Source: Rugalucina vietnamica
Taxonomy: Eukaryota; Mollusca; Bivalvia; Lucinida; Lucinidae
DNA length: 64,000 bases
Assembly: GCA_964017185.1 (NCBI GenBank)
Contig: OZ024877.1
Coordinates: 8,224,006-8,288,005 of the forward strand
Direction: 5' to 3'
The notes under the pieces were generated by a model. It had not been told where the DNA came from and did not search any database. It saw only the letters and a program-made list of their open reading frames with translations. Shown here in pieces: positions 1-10,624 of this stretch (positions within the stretch are counted from its first letter, which is position 1; every line of letters starts with the position of its first letter). The position numbers were made by a program, and so were the translations under genes.

Positions 1-328
1 TTCTTTTGGTATTGAATTAAGATACAAACAAAATTTTTCATCGATTGAATTGATCATTTGCTGCCAGCAAAGTCAAGATTTAAACTTTTCTATTTACATG
101 TATTCCCCATCAAGTTACATTACATAAAATATATAAGACACTGACAGGACATGATTTTGAAACAAAATATTTTGTGTGTATAAGTATTTTGGGGATGTGT
201 CAATGATTCAGATCTATGCAGTTAATGATGCTACTAGCGAATGGGAATAATTTTATATGAATAAAATGAGTTAAAGAAAAAAATTGCTACGTCATTCACG
301 TGAAAAAAGTGTCATAAGAAAAAAAAAA

Positions 329-360
<32 letters not shown>

Positions 361-777
361 AGAAAAACCGGGTACCCAAACAAAAACTGACAACATTCCC
401 TAAATACTCACAAATTTTCCTTTAGTTACTTAGATATAACCGATAAGAGTTGATAATTACTTATAACAACTGACCTTGAACAAAAAGCTATGGTAGTTCT
501 AAAAATGGCAGAAACACAAAGGTGCGTCATGTTAGATGTGCGTCAAAATACATTACTGGGTGGTACCAAACACGTCAACAAGTACAGCAGTCGGTTGGTT
601 ATTTCTTGAAACTATGAGCCCAAAAGTTTTGTTTTTATTTTATGTACGTATGTGTCAATGAATTTATTTGTTTGTTTGCAACTGTGTAATGTGGTTTATC
701 TTCGCAGTCCTGTCAAGCAACCAAAGTGATTGGCACCCTTACTGGTGTAATATTATATCAATTTGACGTTTCACCGG
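1..777. other. No gene seen; low-complexity A tract
   Basis: No open frame or family was recognised. An almost pure A tract occupies about 320-359. The rest is AT-rich, unique-looking sequence. Confidence 0.5.
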
Positions 778-1248
778 CATTACGAAAACACACCCATGCA
801 ATATATAGAGAATCAATCTTACACGAGTGGTCATTTCATATGAAATTTATTAAACGAGCCTTCGGCGAGTTTAATAAATTTCATATGAAATGACCACGAG
901 TGTAAGATTCGTTTTATCATATGACTTTTAAAATAGTATTTTATCGCCTCCAAAGTGGACATATTTTCAATGAAAATTTAAATTGTTGTTACGGACGTCG
1001 TCAATGACGTTACGTATTCCCGCGAAAGTGTTATTACACGTGTGGTCATACGATTTTTATGACATGACGTTATCCACTGGAAAACAGCGACGTCATATGA
1101 TAAACAAAAATTTTAAAGTTTTAAAAAATGAAAATTTTCAGCAGAAAAAAAAAATATTTTTCCTTATTTTTGCTCAAAACACAGATTGTTTTACTATATG
1201 AAAGTGGGGTATATGGGGTATTTATTACACGGACATGTTTTCCTGATG
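778..1248. mobile_element. Composite palindromic MITE, TATACCCC family (C) with inner palindrome
   Basis: The left end (CATTACGAAAAC...) and right end (...ACACGGACATGTTTTCCTGATG) match the termini of family C copies at 13390, 22370 and 27792. The middle differs. It holds a ~90-bp near-perfect palindrome at about 820-911, with arms containing ATTTCATATGAAATTTATTA. After that comes a block with TGACGT and TTACGT motifs that recurs at 60.5 kb. It looks like one family inserted into, or recombined with, another. No protein is encoded. Confidence 0.6.
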
Positions 1249-1384
1249 ATAAACTATTCTGAGCACTACTCTAGAGAGTAAAAGGGTGTAGTTGGACTGA
1301 TTGCCAGTGATTTTGCAATTTACCTACTTTTTTGCCCATTCAGAGCTATTTTCATTAAAAAATCATTACTTGTTCAGTAGCTCG

Positions 1385-1529
1385 TTTCACGAAGCTCACT
1401 TAGGACATATCTTATCTTATGATCAAGACTACTCTTAGGAGTGACTTATGATCTATCTTAACGGTAAGATTTGTCTTATGTTTGAGGTTGTGACTTGCTC
1501 ATAAGATTTATCTTATTTCTAGGTGAAAC
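1385..1529. repeat. Possible small MITE with GTTTCAC ends
   Basis: GTTTCAC at the left and GTGAAAC at the right enclose about 145 bp rich in imperfect inverted TCTTATGA / TCATAAGA motifs. No target duplication was identified and no second copy was seen in the window, so this is tentative. Confidence 0.3.
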
Positions 1530-3229
1530 ACACAAAAAATGTTAATTTCAAGTATGTTAAATCGTAGAATTGATTCAATATTGGTGATATAACCGTGGAT
1601 TTAGCCAAGTAATTAGTATTTTTGCCATAATATGAACCAGGCGATCCGAGATCGAATCCATTATTCTCTCCCTTTTTTCTTTTCTTTTTTTTTTCTCTCT
1701 GTTTCATTATAAATACATTTACTTAGATCTACCAACTGTTTCATTGTAATGCTTTTAGACTGTTTCGTCTGCAAATCGAAACCAAATATCTTTAACACCA
1801 GTGTTTGCCTTATACACTGTATGATAAATCTGATGCATCGGGTGGCCGATCTGGTTCCGCTTTGGGAAAACATAGTCAACTTATGTCTATTTATACTCGC
1901 AATTATGTATACAGTTCATGATGTTTGCAGTTAAAATAAAAAATGGACCCATTGGGGCCCTGAGAATAATAGGTAGACTGCTTGTACCGCTCCAAGCAAA
2001 GCTTATACGCTAGTGACAGGCCATCAGGGAAGTAAATTTAATATTGACAATTTCATTTATGAAAATGTGATGTTTTTTATTTTACTTTTCAGAAGTAAAT
2101 CTTTAATTATAAGGTACAAGTAGGCAATAAATTAAAGTATGCATTTTAGTGCAAATTCGATAAAATTAAAATCAGTGTCATGTAATGCACATTTTACTAG
2201 TGTTATTAAGATGGACATACTTAGCCATCTCAACATTACATCAGCGGCTTTCACAAAGAAGTAATTTTGGTACTGTCGCAGTTTAACTGCGAATGCGCAC
2301 ATTTTGGCTCCAGTTTCTATTGATAGGACGACAAGATACCTGTTGAAGGACGGCATGTTATAATACATGCTGAACATTGTTATTTTTTATGTTCTAACTA
2401 TTTCCTTTTCCTCTTTTAATTTTCCCCACCCCCTAAAGTGAAGGCCATTGAGTTCACCATTTTTCACAACCAATCTACTAGGATATCTTAAACCACATAC
2501 TAAATGCAGCGTCTTTAACTTTGACAATTAAATTTTAAAAATACAGTTCATTTTCCCACCAAATCATTTGAAATTCAATTGTACTATAGCGTTGTCCCGA
2601 CCCACTTGCATCTTAATACAAAATGAATACGGGTTAATACTGAGGAAATGCTGGCTTTAGTCAGAAGCTCCCTTACAAGTACAACTGTCTAGATGACAAG
2701 AGCATTTCGGCTGAGACACAATCATGGTTGCCTTTTGTGTTGCACTTGAGGCAAAAAAGTAACCTCTTTGTATTTTCATTTTTCTTGGTTTATAATAACT
2801 TATGACCTATCAGGTTTATATTCCAGACATAATTCTTTTGGCTCTCGCGTTTTTCAAATTTCACCATAGTGGGTAATGGGAATAGTTAATAAAAGGAGCT
2901 TCAAACCAGTGTTTTAGGCTGCTTAAATAAGATCATATGCAGCCTAGATAAGTCATTATTCCATGCTTCAGTTAATTTAATACAATGCAACATGTGTGGT
3001 TGCATATGAAAAATTGAAGGAAACCTTGACTGCAGCATACATTTTATTTCTAGGGTGTCTCTTAACATGGGGCTACAGACTCTACAGGCCATGCAAAAAT
3101 AAATTTGACCACATCAGCGGTCCTATACAATTTCTTGACAAAACCTTCAGCCATGTTTTACTAGTCCTCAGTCTGAAAAATAATAAGACCATTTCATCCT
3201 TGTTAATAGGAATCTGGCTTTGAATTAAG
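1530..3229. other. No gene recognised
   Basis: Unique-looking AT-rich DNA. A short motif AAGGTACAAGTAGGCA near 2112 recurs near 20980 (reverse), 34390, 34980 and 59310, so a repeat fragment is present. No exon-like structure was convincing. Confidence 0.4.
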
Positions 3230-3400
3230 AAATAGATCAGCTCTAGCAGTGAATTGTTGAGTAATAATTCACTGTTTGGAGGTCAGTTGTAAAGAAGAAC
3301 AAATCACGAGCGCGTAGCGCGAGTGATTTATCTTCTTACAACTGACCAACAAACAGTGAATTATTACTCAACAATTCACGCACTTGAGCTGATCTATTTC
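3230..3400. repeat. Near-perfect palindrome (~170 bp)
   Basis: AAATAGATCAGCTC at the left is mirrored by GAGCTGATCTATTT at the right. The arms stay complementary through CAGTGAATTGTTGAGTAATA and GTCAGTTGTAA to a small GC-rich centre near 3310-3325. It could form a long hairpin. The structure is that of a foldback MITE. Confidence 0.7.
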
Positions 3401-3829
3401 GATTCTAACACACAATAAACGGAATAAATGTTGCTGAAACCGTCGATATCGTTCAGCTTTCCGCCATTGCATTGCAGATATCCCGCCAAATATTTGACTG
3501 TCATGCTGGTATTTACACATACTTATTACGTTTGTTGTGCGCTAAAACGACGTTTCACCGTCTAACGCTGCTTTGTGGGATAGCTGACGTCACAAATGCC
3601 GCAAAGTAACGTCACGCTTATTCGCCCAGTGAAATTGTTGCACAATATAACACGTTTTTTACCATTGGCTATATAGGCGAGGTATGTTAGAACATCCATT
3701 CTTGCATAGAAATCTATGCGCATAGCTGTTTGAAGCCGTTTTCGATTGGTCGAAAGCCGTGTTCAAACAGCAAAACCCATGTTCAAATCATGAAATTCAC
3801 GTGCCGTTTGAACATGGGTTTTGACCGAC

Positions 3830-3911
3830 GTCATTGGTCAATGCGACGTGACGTCATGTGTTTCGTTCTAAACAAAATGGCCGACGTTGAAGAAGCTCCG
3901 CGGGTTTCTGT
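3830..3911 (+). promoter_or_regulatory. Promoter-like CRE/CCAAT patch with candidate short first exon
   Basis: Two TGACGTC-type CRE/ATF motifs and an ATTGG (inverted CCAAT) lie within about 40 bases. They are followed by ATG in good context (AAAATGGCC). Eleven codons then run straight into a GTGAGT splice-donor consensus at about 3911. This is the layout of a promoter with a short coding first exon. No downstream exon was identified, and in-frame splicing to the BTB gene acceptor at 10592 fails. It may instead be a promoter-like module inside a repetitive element, because palindromes flank it. Confidence 0.3.
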
Positions 3912-3980
3912 GAGTTTTTACGTTGTTAATGTTATTTTCAAGAGATTTTAAGTGGATTAGAGAGAAAATGCAAGAATAGC

Positions 3981-4120
3981 GATCAACCATGGTTTGCTTC
4001 AGTGTTCAAACATTCGCTGGATCACTCGGAAGGCGTTTGAACACGCGGCCTGCGGCCTTGTGTTCAAACGCCTTCCTCGTGACCCATCGAATGTTTGAAC
4101 ACTGAAAACCATGGTTGATC
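3981..4120. repeat. Palindrome (~140 bp), GC-rich loop
   Basis: GATCAACCATGG at the left pairs with CCATGGTTGATC at the right. The arms share CAGTGTTCAAACATTCG and GAAGGCGTTTGAACAC and meet at a short GGCCTGCGGCC centre. Related GTTCAAAC / GTTTGAAC motifs occur at 3730-3820, so the whole 3.69-4.12 kb stretch is probably one foldback-type element. Confidence 0.65.
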
Positions 4121-4424
4121 CCTATATTATGAAAATAGGGGCTACGGACTCTACATAAAAATGATGATTTTTAAAAAAAACAAGTACTCTTCACTGTGAG
4201 GATAAATTCAACATCCATTGATTCTAAACTTTCTATTGTCTTAACAATGAAAGACTAGATACCAAAAAAATCATGTTCTAATCATGGGTGTAATTTTTTT
4301 ACCTGCCAACTAAAGACACCATGAAAAATTGAAAAACATAAGAAAAGTACTGTTTCACTTCATGCTCCATATTTTCATGTATTTTAGTCCAAATTCAAAG
4401 CCGTAAAAAGTATATTACAGGGGA

Positions 4425-7400
4425 CATATGTCTCCTTAGTTCTAGATGGTCCGTGAGCCAATACCGTAAATTTTGGGGGTCGGTACCATCTGGCCTGAAC
4501 AAATCCCCTTATGATTTTCCTGTAGGACTATGTTTGTAGACTTGTAAAAAATCGGGGGGACTTGCATTGCTGGTAGCTTTGATGGTGAAACGACACGTTA
4601 TTTACGATACCCCATAATTAAAAAAAAAAACGTCATTTTAACACAAAACACGGTAGGGAGTAGTCTTCTAGCTATCCATATCCCCTTTTCCTCCCCAAGG
4701 GAAATTTCTACACTATTATTCTCTAAAAGTACATTGAAAAAGCTATCAAATCCTGTTTTCTGCCATCTGAAAGTCGAGGCGTTTGCGTTTTACGCTATGT
4801 ATTATTAAATTACTCTAAATATTCAATTTTGCGTCAATAATGGGGGTACACATAGAAAATTGAAAATATCTCAATTGTTTTTTATCCTAGACCATTGAAC
4901 TTGGTCTCATTCTTAAGCTTAAGACATATCCCTTTTATCCTATGATAAGTAATGGAAATTATCATACTTGCATATTCATGAATTTTCATTAAAACATTAA
5001 AATGAAAAAAAAAGTTAAAAATCAATTATCCAATAAAAACTAATTTCAGGCCTGAACTATCATTGTGGCTCCTTGTTATTGTATCAATTATTCTATTTGA
5101 CAAATTTGTTGATGCCATGGGCCTAACTGAAAATCATCTAATTTGCATTTTCATGAATATTAATGAAAATGACGAAAATCAGGATTTACAAAGGGAAAAT
5201 AATTATATTGCCATTTGAAGGGTTTGGTTTGGGTTATAGGATGTAATTTGAACCCTTAGAACAAATGCTCAAGGGTGTCAGTTGGTCAGAGGATCACTTT
5301 AATGCCCATTTGTGTCACCTAAAATCACAGAGTGTTCAATACAACCCCTAATAAGCGCAGTTAGTAAGGTGATACACCTATATAACCACATGTATCTTGG
5401 CTACTGATAGACCTACAAAGCAGAAATAGGTATCAAATGATTGCATTTGCAATGCTATATAACTATGTAATAAGATATAATTATCAAATTGACTTCCTGG
5501 TGTTCGAATATTAATGAAAACTTCATGTATTAGACTAAAATCACAGAAAATGGAGAATACCAGCACAGTTGTTTATATCTCAGCAACCAAAAGCTCTAAA
5601 GAGCTTGAATTGGTATCAAATGATTGCTATGACAATGCTCTATAACCATGTAATAAGATATATAAACAAGCTGGCTATCTTAAGGCTCAAATATTAAAAA
5701 AGAACTTCAGATATTAGAGAAAAATAACAGATAAACGAAGGGGAAAAAATCAACGAAATTCAGATATCTCAGCAACCAAAAACTCCAAAGACTTGAAATT
5801 TATATTAAATTATTGTCATGATAATGTTCTATATTAATGTGAAAAAATACAGAATGATTTTGACCTTCTTGATGTTCAAATATTGATGAGAACTTTCAAT
5901 TTTAGAGACAAATCACAGACCAATGTAGGGGGTATACCTACAGAAACGTTTATAGCTCAGCAGCAAAAAGCCATAGAGAGCTGAAAGTTGTAACAAATGA
6001 TTGCTATGATAACATTCTAAAACGACATAATAAGATACATAAATAGTCAGACTTTTGTGCTGTTCAAATATTGAGGAAACTTTCAATATTAGAGAAAAAT
6101 CACAGAAAATGGAGGGGGTATACCTACAAAAACGTGTATTTCTCAGGAACCAAAAGTCATAAAGAACAGAAATTGGTATCAAATGATTGCTATAACAATA
6201 TTTCATAATTATACAATTAGATATATCAATAAGCTGACTCTCTTGTAGCGCAAATACTTAAGGGAACTTCAGATATAGGAGAAAAATCACTGGCAAACGA
6301 AGGGGGTATACAAATAAAACTGCTGATATCTCAGTGACCAAAAGCTCTAGAGAGCTAAAATTTGAATCAAATGATTGTTAGAATTATGTTCTATAATCAT
6401 CAGATAAGAAACATAATCAATTTGACTTTCTCATTGTTGGAATATAGATGAGAACTTTAAATATTAGATAAAAATCTCAGAAAAATATAGGAGGTATGCC
6501 AACGGAAACGTATATATCTCAGCAACCAAAAGTCCTAGACAGCTGAAATTGGTATCAAATGATTGCTATGACAATATTCTATAATCATGTAAAGTGTATA
6601 TAAATAAAATATCTTTCTTGTTTCTCGAATATTTAAGAGAACTTAAGCTATAGAAGAATAAACATTTGCAAACGAATTGGGTATACAAAGAAAACTGCTG
6701 ATATATCAGTGACCAAAAGCTCTAGAGAGCTAAAATTGGTACCAAATGATTGCAAAAATAATGTTCTATAAACATAAGATAAAAGACATAAATAATTTGA
6801 CTTTCTCATTGTTGGAATATAGATGAAAACTTTTAATATTATATAAAAATCTCAGAAAAATATAGGGGGTATACCAACGGAAACATATATTTCTCAGCAA
6901 CCAAAAGTCCTAGACAGCTGAAATTGGTATCAAATGATTGCTATGACAATATTCTATAACCATGTAAAGGGTATGTAAACAAAATATGTTTTTTCTTTCT
7001 CGAATATTTAAGAGAACGTAAGCTATAGGAGAAAAAACATTGGCAAACGAAGGGGGTATACAAAGAATACTGCTAATATATCAGTAACCAAAAGATCTAG
7101 AGAGCTTAAGTTGGTATCAAATGATTGCTAGAATAACTTTCTTTAATCATGTGATAAAAACATAAATAATTTGACTTTCTCATTGATGAAGTGGTGATGA
7201 GAACTTTAAATATTAGATAAAAATCTCAGAAAAATATAGGGGGTATACCAACGGAAATGTATATATCTCAATAACCAAAAGTTCTAAAGACTGAAAATGC
7301 TATAATATGATTGCTTTGACAATATTCTATAACCATGTAACAAGTATATAAACAAACTGACTTTCTTGTTGCTCAAATATTTAAAAGAACTTAAGATATA

Positions 7401-8920
7401 AGAGAAAAATCACTTGCAAACGAAGGGGGTATACCAATAAAACTGCTAATATCTCATCGACAAAAAGCCCTAGAAAGCTGAAATTGGTATCAAATGATTG
7501 CTAAAATAACGCTTTAAAACCACTTTGTAAGTTACTTAAACAATCTGGCTTTCTTTTTTTTGAATATTGATAAAAACTTTAAATATTAGAGAAAAATCAC
7601 AGAAAAATTGAGGGGCTATACCACCAAAAAACTTAATACGTCAGCAACCAAAAATTATAGAGAGCTTAAATTGGTATCAAATGATTGCTATGGTAATGTT
7701 CTATAATCATAAGATAAGATTTATGAAAAATTAGACTTTCTTAGTGTTTGAATATTAATGAAAACTTAAAATATTAGATAAAAAATCACAGAAAAATATA
7801 GGGGGTATACTAAAGGAAACATATATATGTCAACAACCGAAAGTCTTAGAGAGCTGATACTGGTATCAAATAATTGATATGACAATATTCAATGACCATG
7901 TAAAAGGTATATAGCAAGCTGACTTTTTTTGCTGCTTAAATATTTGAGAAAAATTAAGATATAGGAGAAAAATCACTGTCAAAGAAGGGGGTATATCAAT
8001 AAAACTGCTGATATCTCAGTTACCAAAGGCTCTACAGAGCTGAAATTGCTATAAAATGATTGCTATGACAATATTCTATAACCATGCAACAAGGATATAA
8101 ATAAGCTGACTTTCTTGTTTCTCAAATATTTAAAAGAACTTAAGATATAAGAGAAAATCACTTGCAAACGAAGGGGGTATACCAATAAAACTGCTACTAT
8201 CTCAATGACAAACAGCTCTAGAAAGCTGAAATTGGTATCCAATAATTGCTAAGATAATGTTCTAAAATCACGTGGTAAGACACACAAACAACCTGACTTA
8301 CTTTTTTCGAATATTGATAAAAACTATAAATATTAGAGAAAAATCACAGAAAAAAGTGGAGGGGGTATACCCCCAAAAAATCTTTATAACTCGGCAACCA
8401 AAAGTTATAGAGAGCCAAAATTGGTATCAAATGATTGCTATGGTATTTCTCTATAAACATAGTATAAGATTTATGAAAAAATAGGCTTTCTCAGTGTTAA
8501 ATATTGATGATAACTTAAAATATTAGATAAAAATGACAGAAAAATAGAGGGGGTATACCAATAGAAACGTTTATATCTCAGCAGCCAAAAGTCCTAGAGA
8601 GCTAAAATTGGTATCAAATGATCATTGATATGACAATAATTGATAGCCATGTCATATAATAAGACATATGAACAAGCTGACTATCTTGTTCAAAAAATTG
8701 AAGAAAACTTAAGATATAAGATAAAACACAGACAAATGAAGGGGGTATTCTAGAATAAACTCGAAGATTTTAACCATAAAGCTACCGCCTAGAAAGGTCC
8801 CCCCGATTTGATCTAATTCTATACATGCCAAAATTGTGAAAAAGTGCGGGGGGATCTGTTCAGGTCAGGTGGTACCGACATCTTAAATAGCTCATGGACC
8901 AAGAGCCATATGCAACATAT
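4425..8920. mobile_element. ~4.5-kb inverted-repeat element filled with satellite
   Basis: Sequence at about 4447-4610 reappears in reverse complement at about 8762-8901. Shared features are TGGTCC.TGAGC, GTCGGTACCA, CTGACCTGAACA-type sequence, AATCGGGGGGAC and GGTAGCTTT. The space between is mostly a ~187-bp tandem array. No transposase frame is present, so it is non-autonomous. The termini have drifted, so outer edges are good only to about 20 bases and no target duplication was assigned. Confidence 0.65.
5360..8755. repeat. ~187-bp satellite array, about 18 monomers
   Basis: Each monomer has a core like ATATCTCAGCAACCAAAAG followed by AGAGAGCTGAAATTGGTATC and AAATGATTGCTATGACAAT, then GGGGGTATACC near the next core. 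Cores fall near 5577, 5763, 5951, 6136, 6327, 6516, 6701, 6888, 7076, 7262, 7448, 7638, 7825, 8010, 8198, 8388 and 8574, a spacing of 184-191. Between about 6327 and 7450 two monomer types alternate ('AACGGAAACGTA' and 'AAAACTGCTGATA' upstream of the core), giving a dimer of about 375 bp. Confidence 0.85.
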
Positions 8921-9004
8921 TTCATTAATGAACATTAAAGGAAACATGTTTACAAAACACCCAAAATAAAAGTGCAACATCATAACATGTTAAAAACAGT
9001 GTTT

Positions 9005-10262
9005 TTAGCTCGCCTGCACGAAGTGCATAGAGCTATTGTAGTCACCTCGGTCGTCCCCGTTTACGTTTACGTGTACGTTTACGTGTACGGCCGCGTCACA
9101 CTTTCGGTTAAAGTTTTTTATAAGTCTGTATCTCTTGACCATGTTGATGGATCAAGTTGATACTTTGCATGTTGCTAGATATTGGTCTGAAGTTATACGC
9201 AGTACCATCATGACCCACCCTGGGTGACCTTGAGGTCAAGGTCACGGACTTAGAAATTTTGTGTTTAAGTTTTTGGTTAAAGTTTTTGTAAGTCTATATC
9301 TCTTGACCATATCGATGGATTGAGTTGATACTTTGTATGTTGCTAGATATTGGTCTGAAGTTTTACGCAGTACCATCATGAACCACCCCGGGTGACCTTG
9401 AGGTCAAGGTCACGGACTTAGAAATTTTGTGTTTAAGTTTTTGGTTAAAGTTTTTGTAAGTCTATATCTCTTGACCATATTGATGGATTGAGTTGATACT
9501 TTGTATGTTGCTAGATATTGGTCTGAAATTTTACGCAGTACCATCATGACCCACCCTGGGTGACCTTGAGGTCAAGGTCACGGACTTAGAAATTTTGTGT
9601 TTAAGTTTTTGGTTAAAGTTTTTGTAAGTCTATATCTCTTGACCATATTGATGGATTCAGTTGATACTTTGCATGTTGCTAGATATTGGTCTGAAGTTTT
9701 ATGCAGTACCATCATGACCCACTCTCGGTGACCTTGAGGTCAAGGTCACAGACTTAGAAATTTTGTGTTTAAGATTTTGATTTATGTTTTTGTAAGTCTA
9801 TATCTCTTGAACATGTTGATTGATCGAGTTGATACTTTGCATGTTGGTAGATATTGGTCTGAAGTTTTATGCAGTACCATCATGACCTACCCTGACTTAG
9901 AAATTTTTTTGTTACATTTTTTGGTTAAAGTCTAAATCTCTTGAACATGTTGATGGATAAAGTTGATACTTGCATGTTGATAGATATTGGTCTCAGGTTT
10001 TATGCTGTACATCACAACTCACCTGGATGACCTTGAGGTCAGGGTCACGGACTTGGAAGTTTTGTGTTTAGGTTTTGGTTAATGTTTTTATAAGTCTAAA
10101 TCTCTTGAACAAGATTGATCAAGTTGATACTTTGCATTGGTCTGAAGTTTTATGTTGTACCATCATGACCCACCTGAGTGACCTTGATGGGTCATAGATT
10201 TTAACAGATGTAGTTGCAAAGCACAAGTCAGGCGAGCTACGCTGTCCTGCGACAGCTCTTAT
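9005..10262. mobile_element. Tandem-array element, 168-bp unit (pearl-like)
   Basis: TCTCTTGACC recurs at 9131, 9299, 9467, 9635 and 9803, exactly 168 apart, then more loosely at 9937 and 10101. Each full unit holds TGACCTTGAGGTCAAGGTCA, a palindrome with TCAAGGTCA half-sites. Unique ends carry AGCTCGCCTGCACGAAG at the left and AGGCGAGCTACGCTGTCC at the right. Short ends around a tandem core resemble the bivalve 'pearl' non-autonomous elements; that assignment is inference. Confidence 0.65.
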
Positions 10263-10591
10263 TTTAGCATATAATCTCTCATTGACGCAAATTATTGTAC
10301 ACAATATGGTATCATTATATAACGCCAGAAAGCTTATTACCACAGTGTTATAATAAAATAAAAACAATAGGTATTGGATAATATCACACTGAATTACAGA
10401 TGCATAACATGACCAAGGTAGTAAAGGCAACCCTGATTGTGTCTCAGCCGATTTACAAACCATAGGTTCTGTGTTATTGTCATTTCTTTCCCGCCTGGTA
10501 TCTGGTTTGTGTTTACAAATTCAATAGTATCAAACCAATGATGCTCCTATTCTTACTTAAAGTTACTTTGTATGTTTTATATTTAATGTTA

Positions 10592-10624
10592 CAGATCGTT
10601 TGAACCGAGTAAGCCAAGACCAAG
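10592..10624 (+). promoter_or_regulatory. Candidate 3' splice site and 5' UTR of the BTB gene
   Basis: A T-rich stretch ending in GTTACAG precedes ATCGTTTGAACC 33 bases before the ATG. An upstream non-coding exon is therefore likely, but none was located. A stop codon in this leader shows that coding begins at 10625. Confidence 0.45.
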
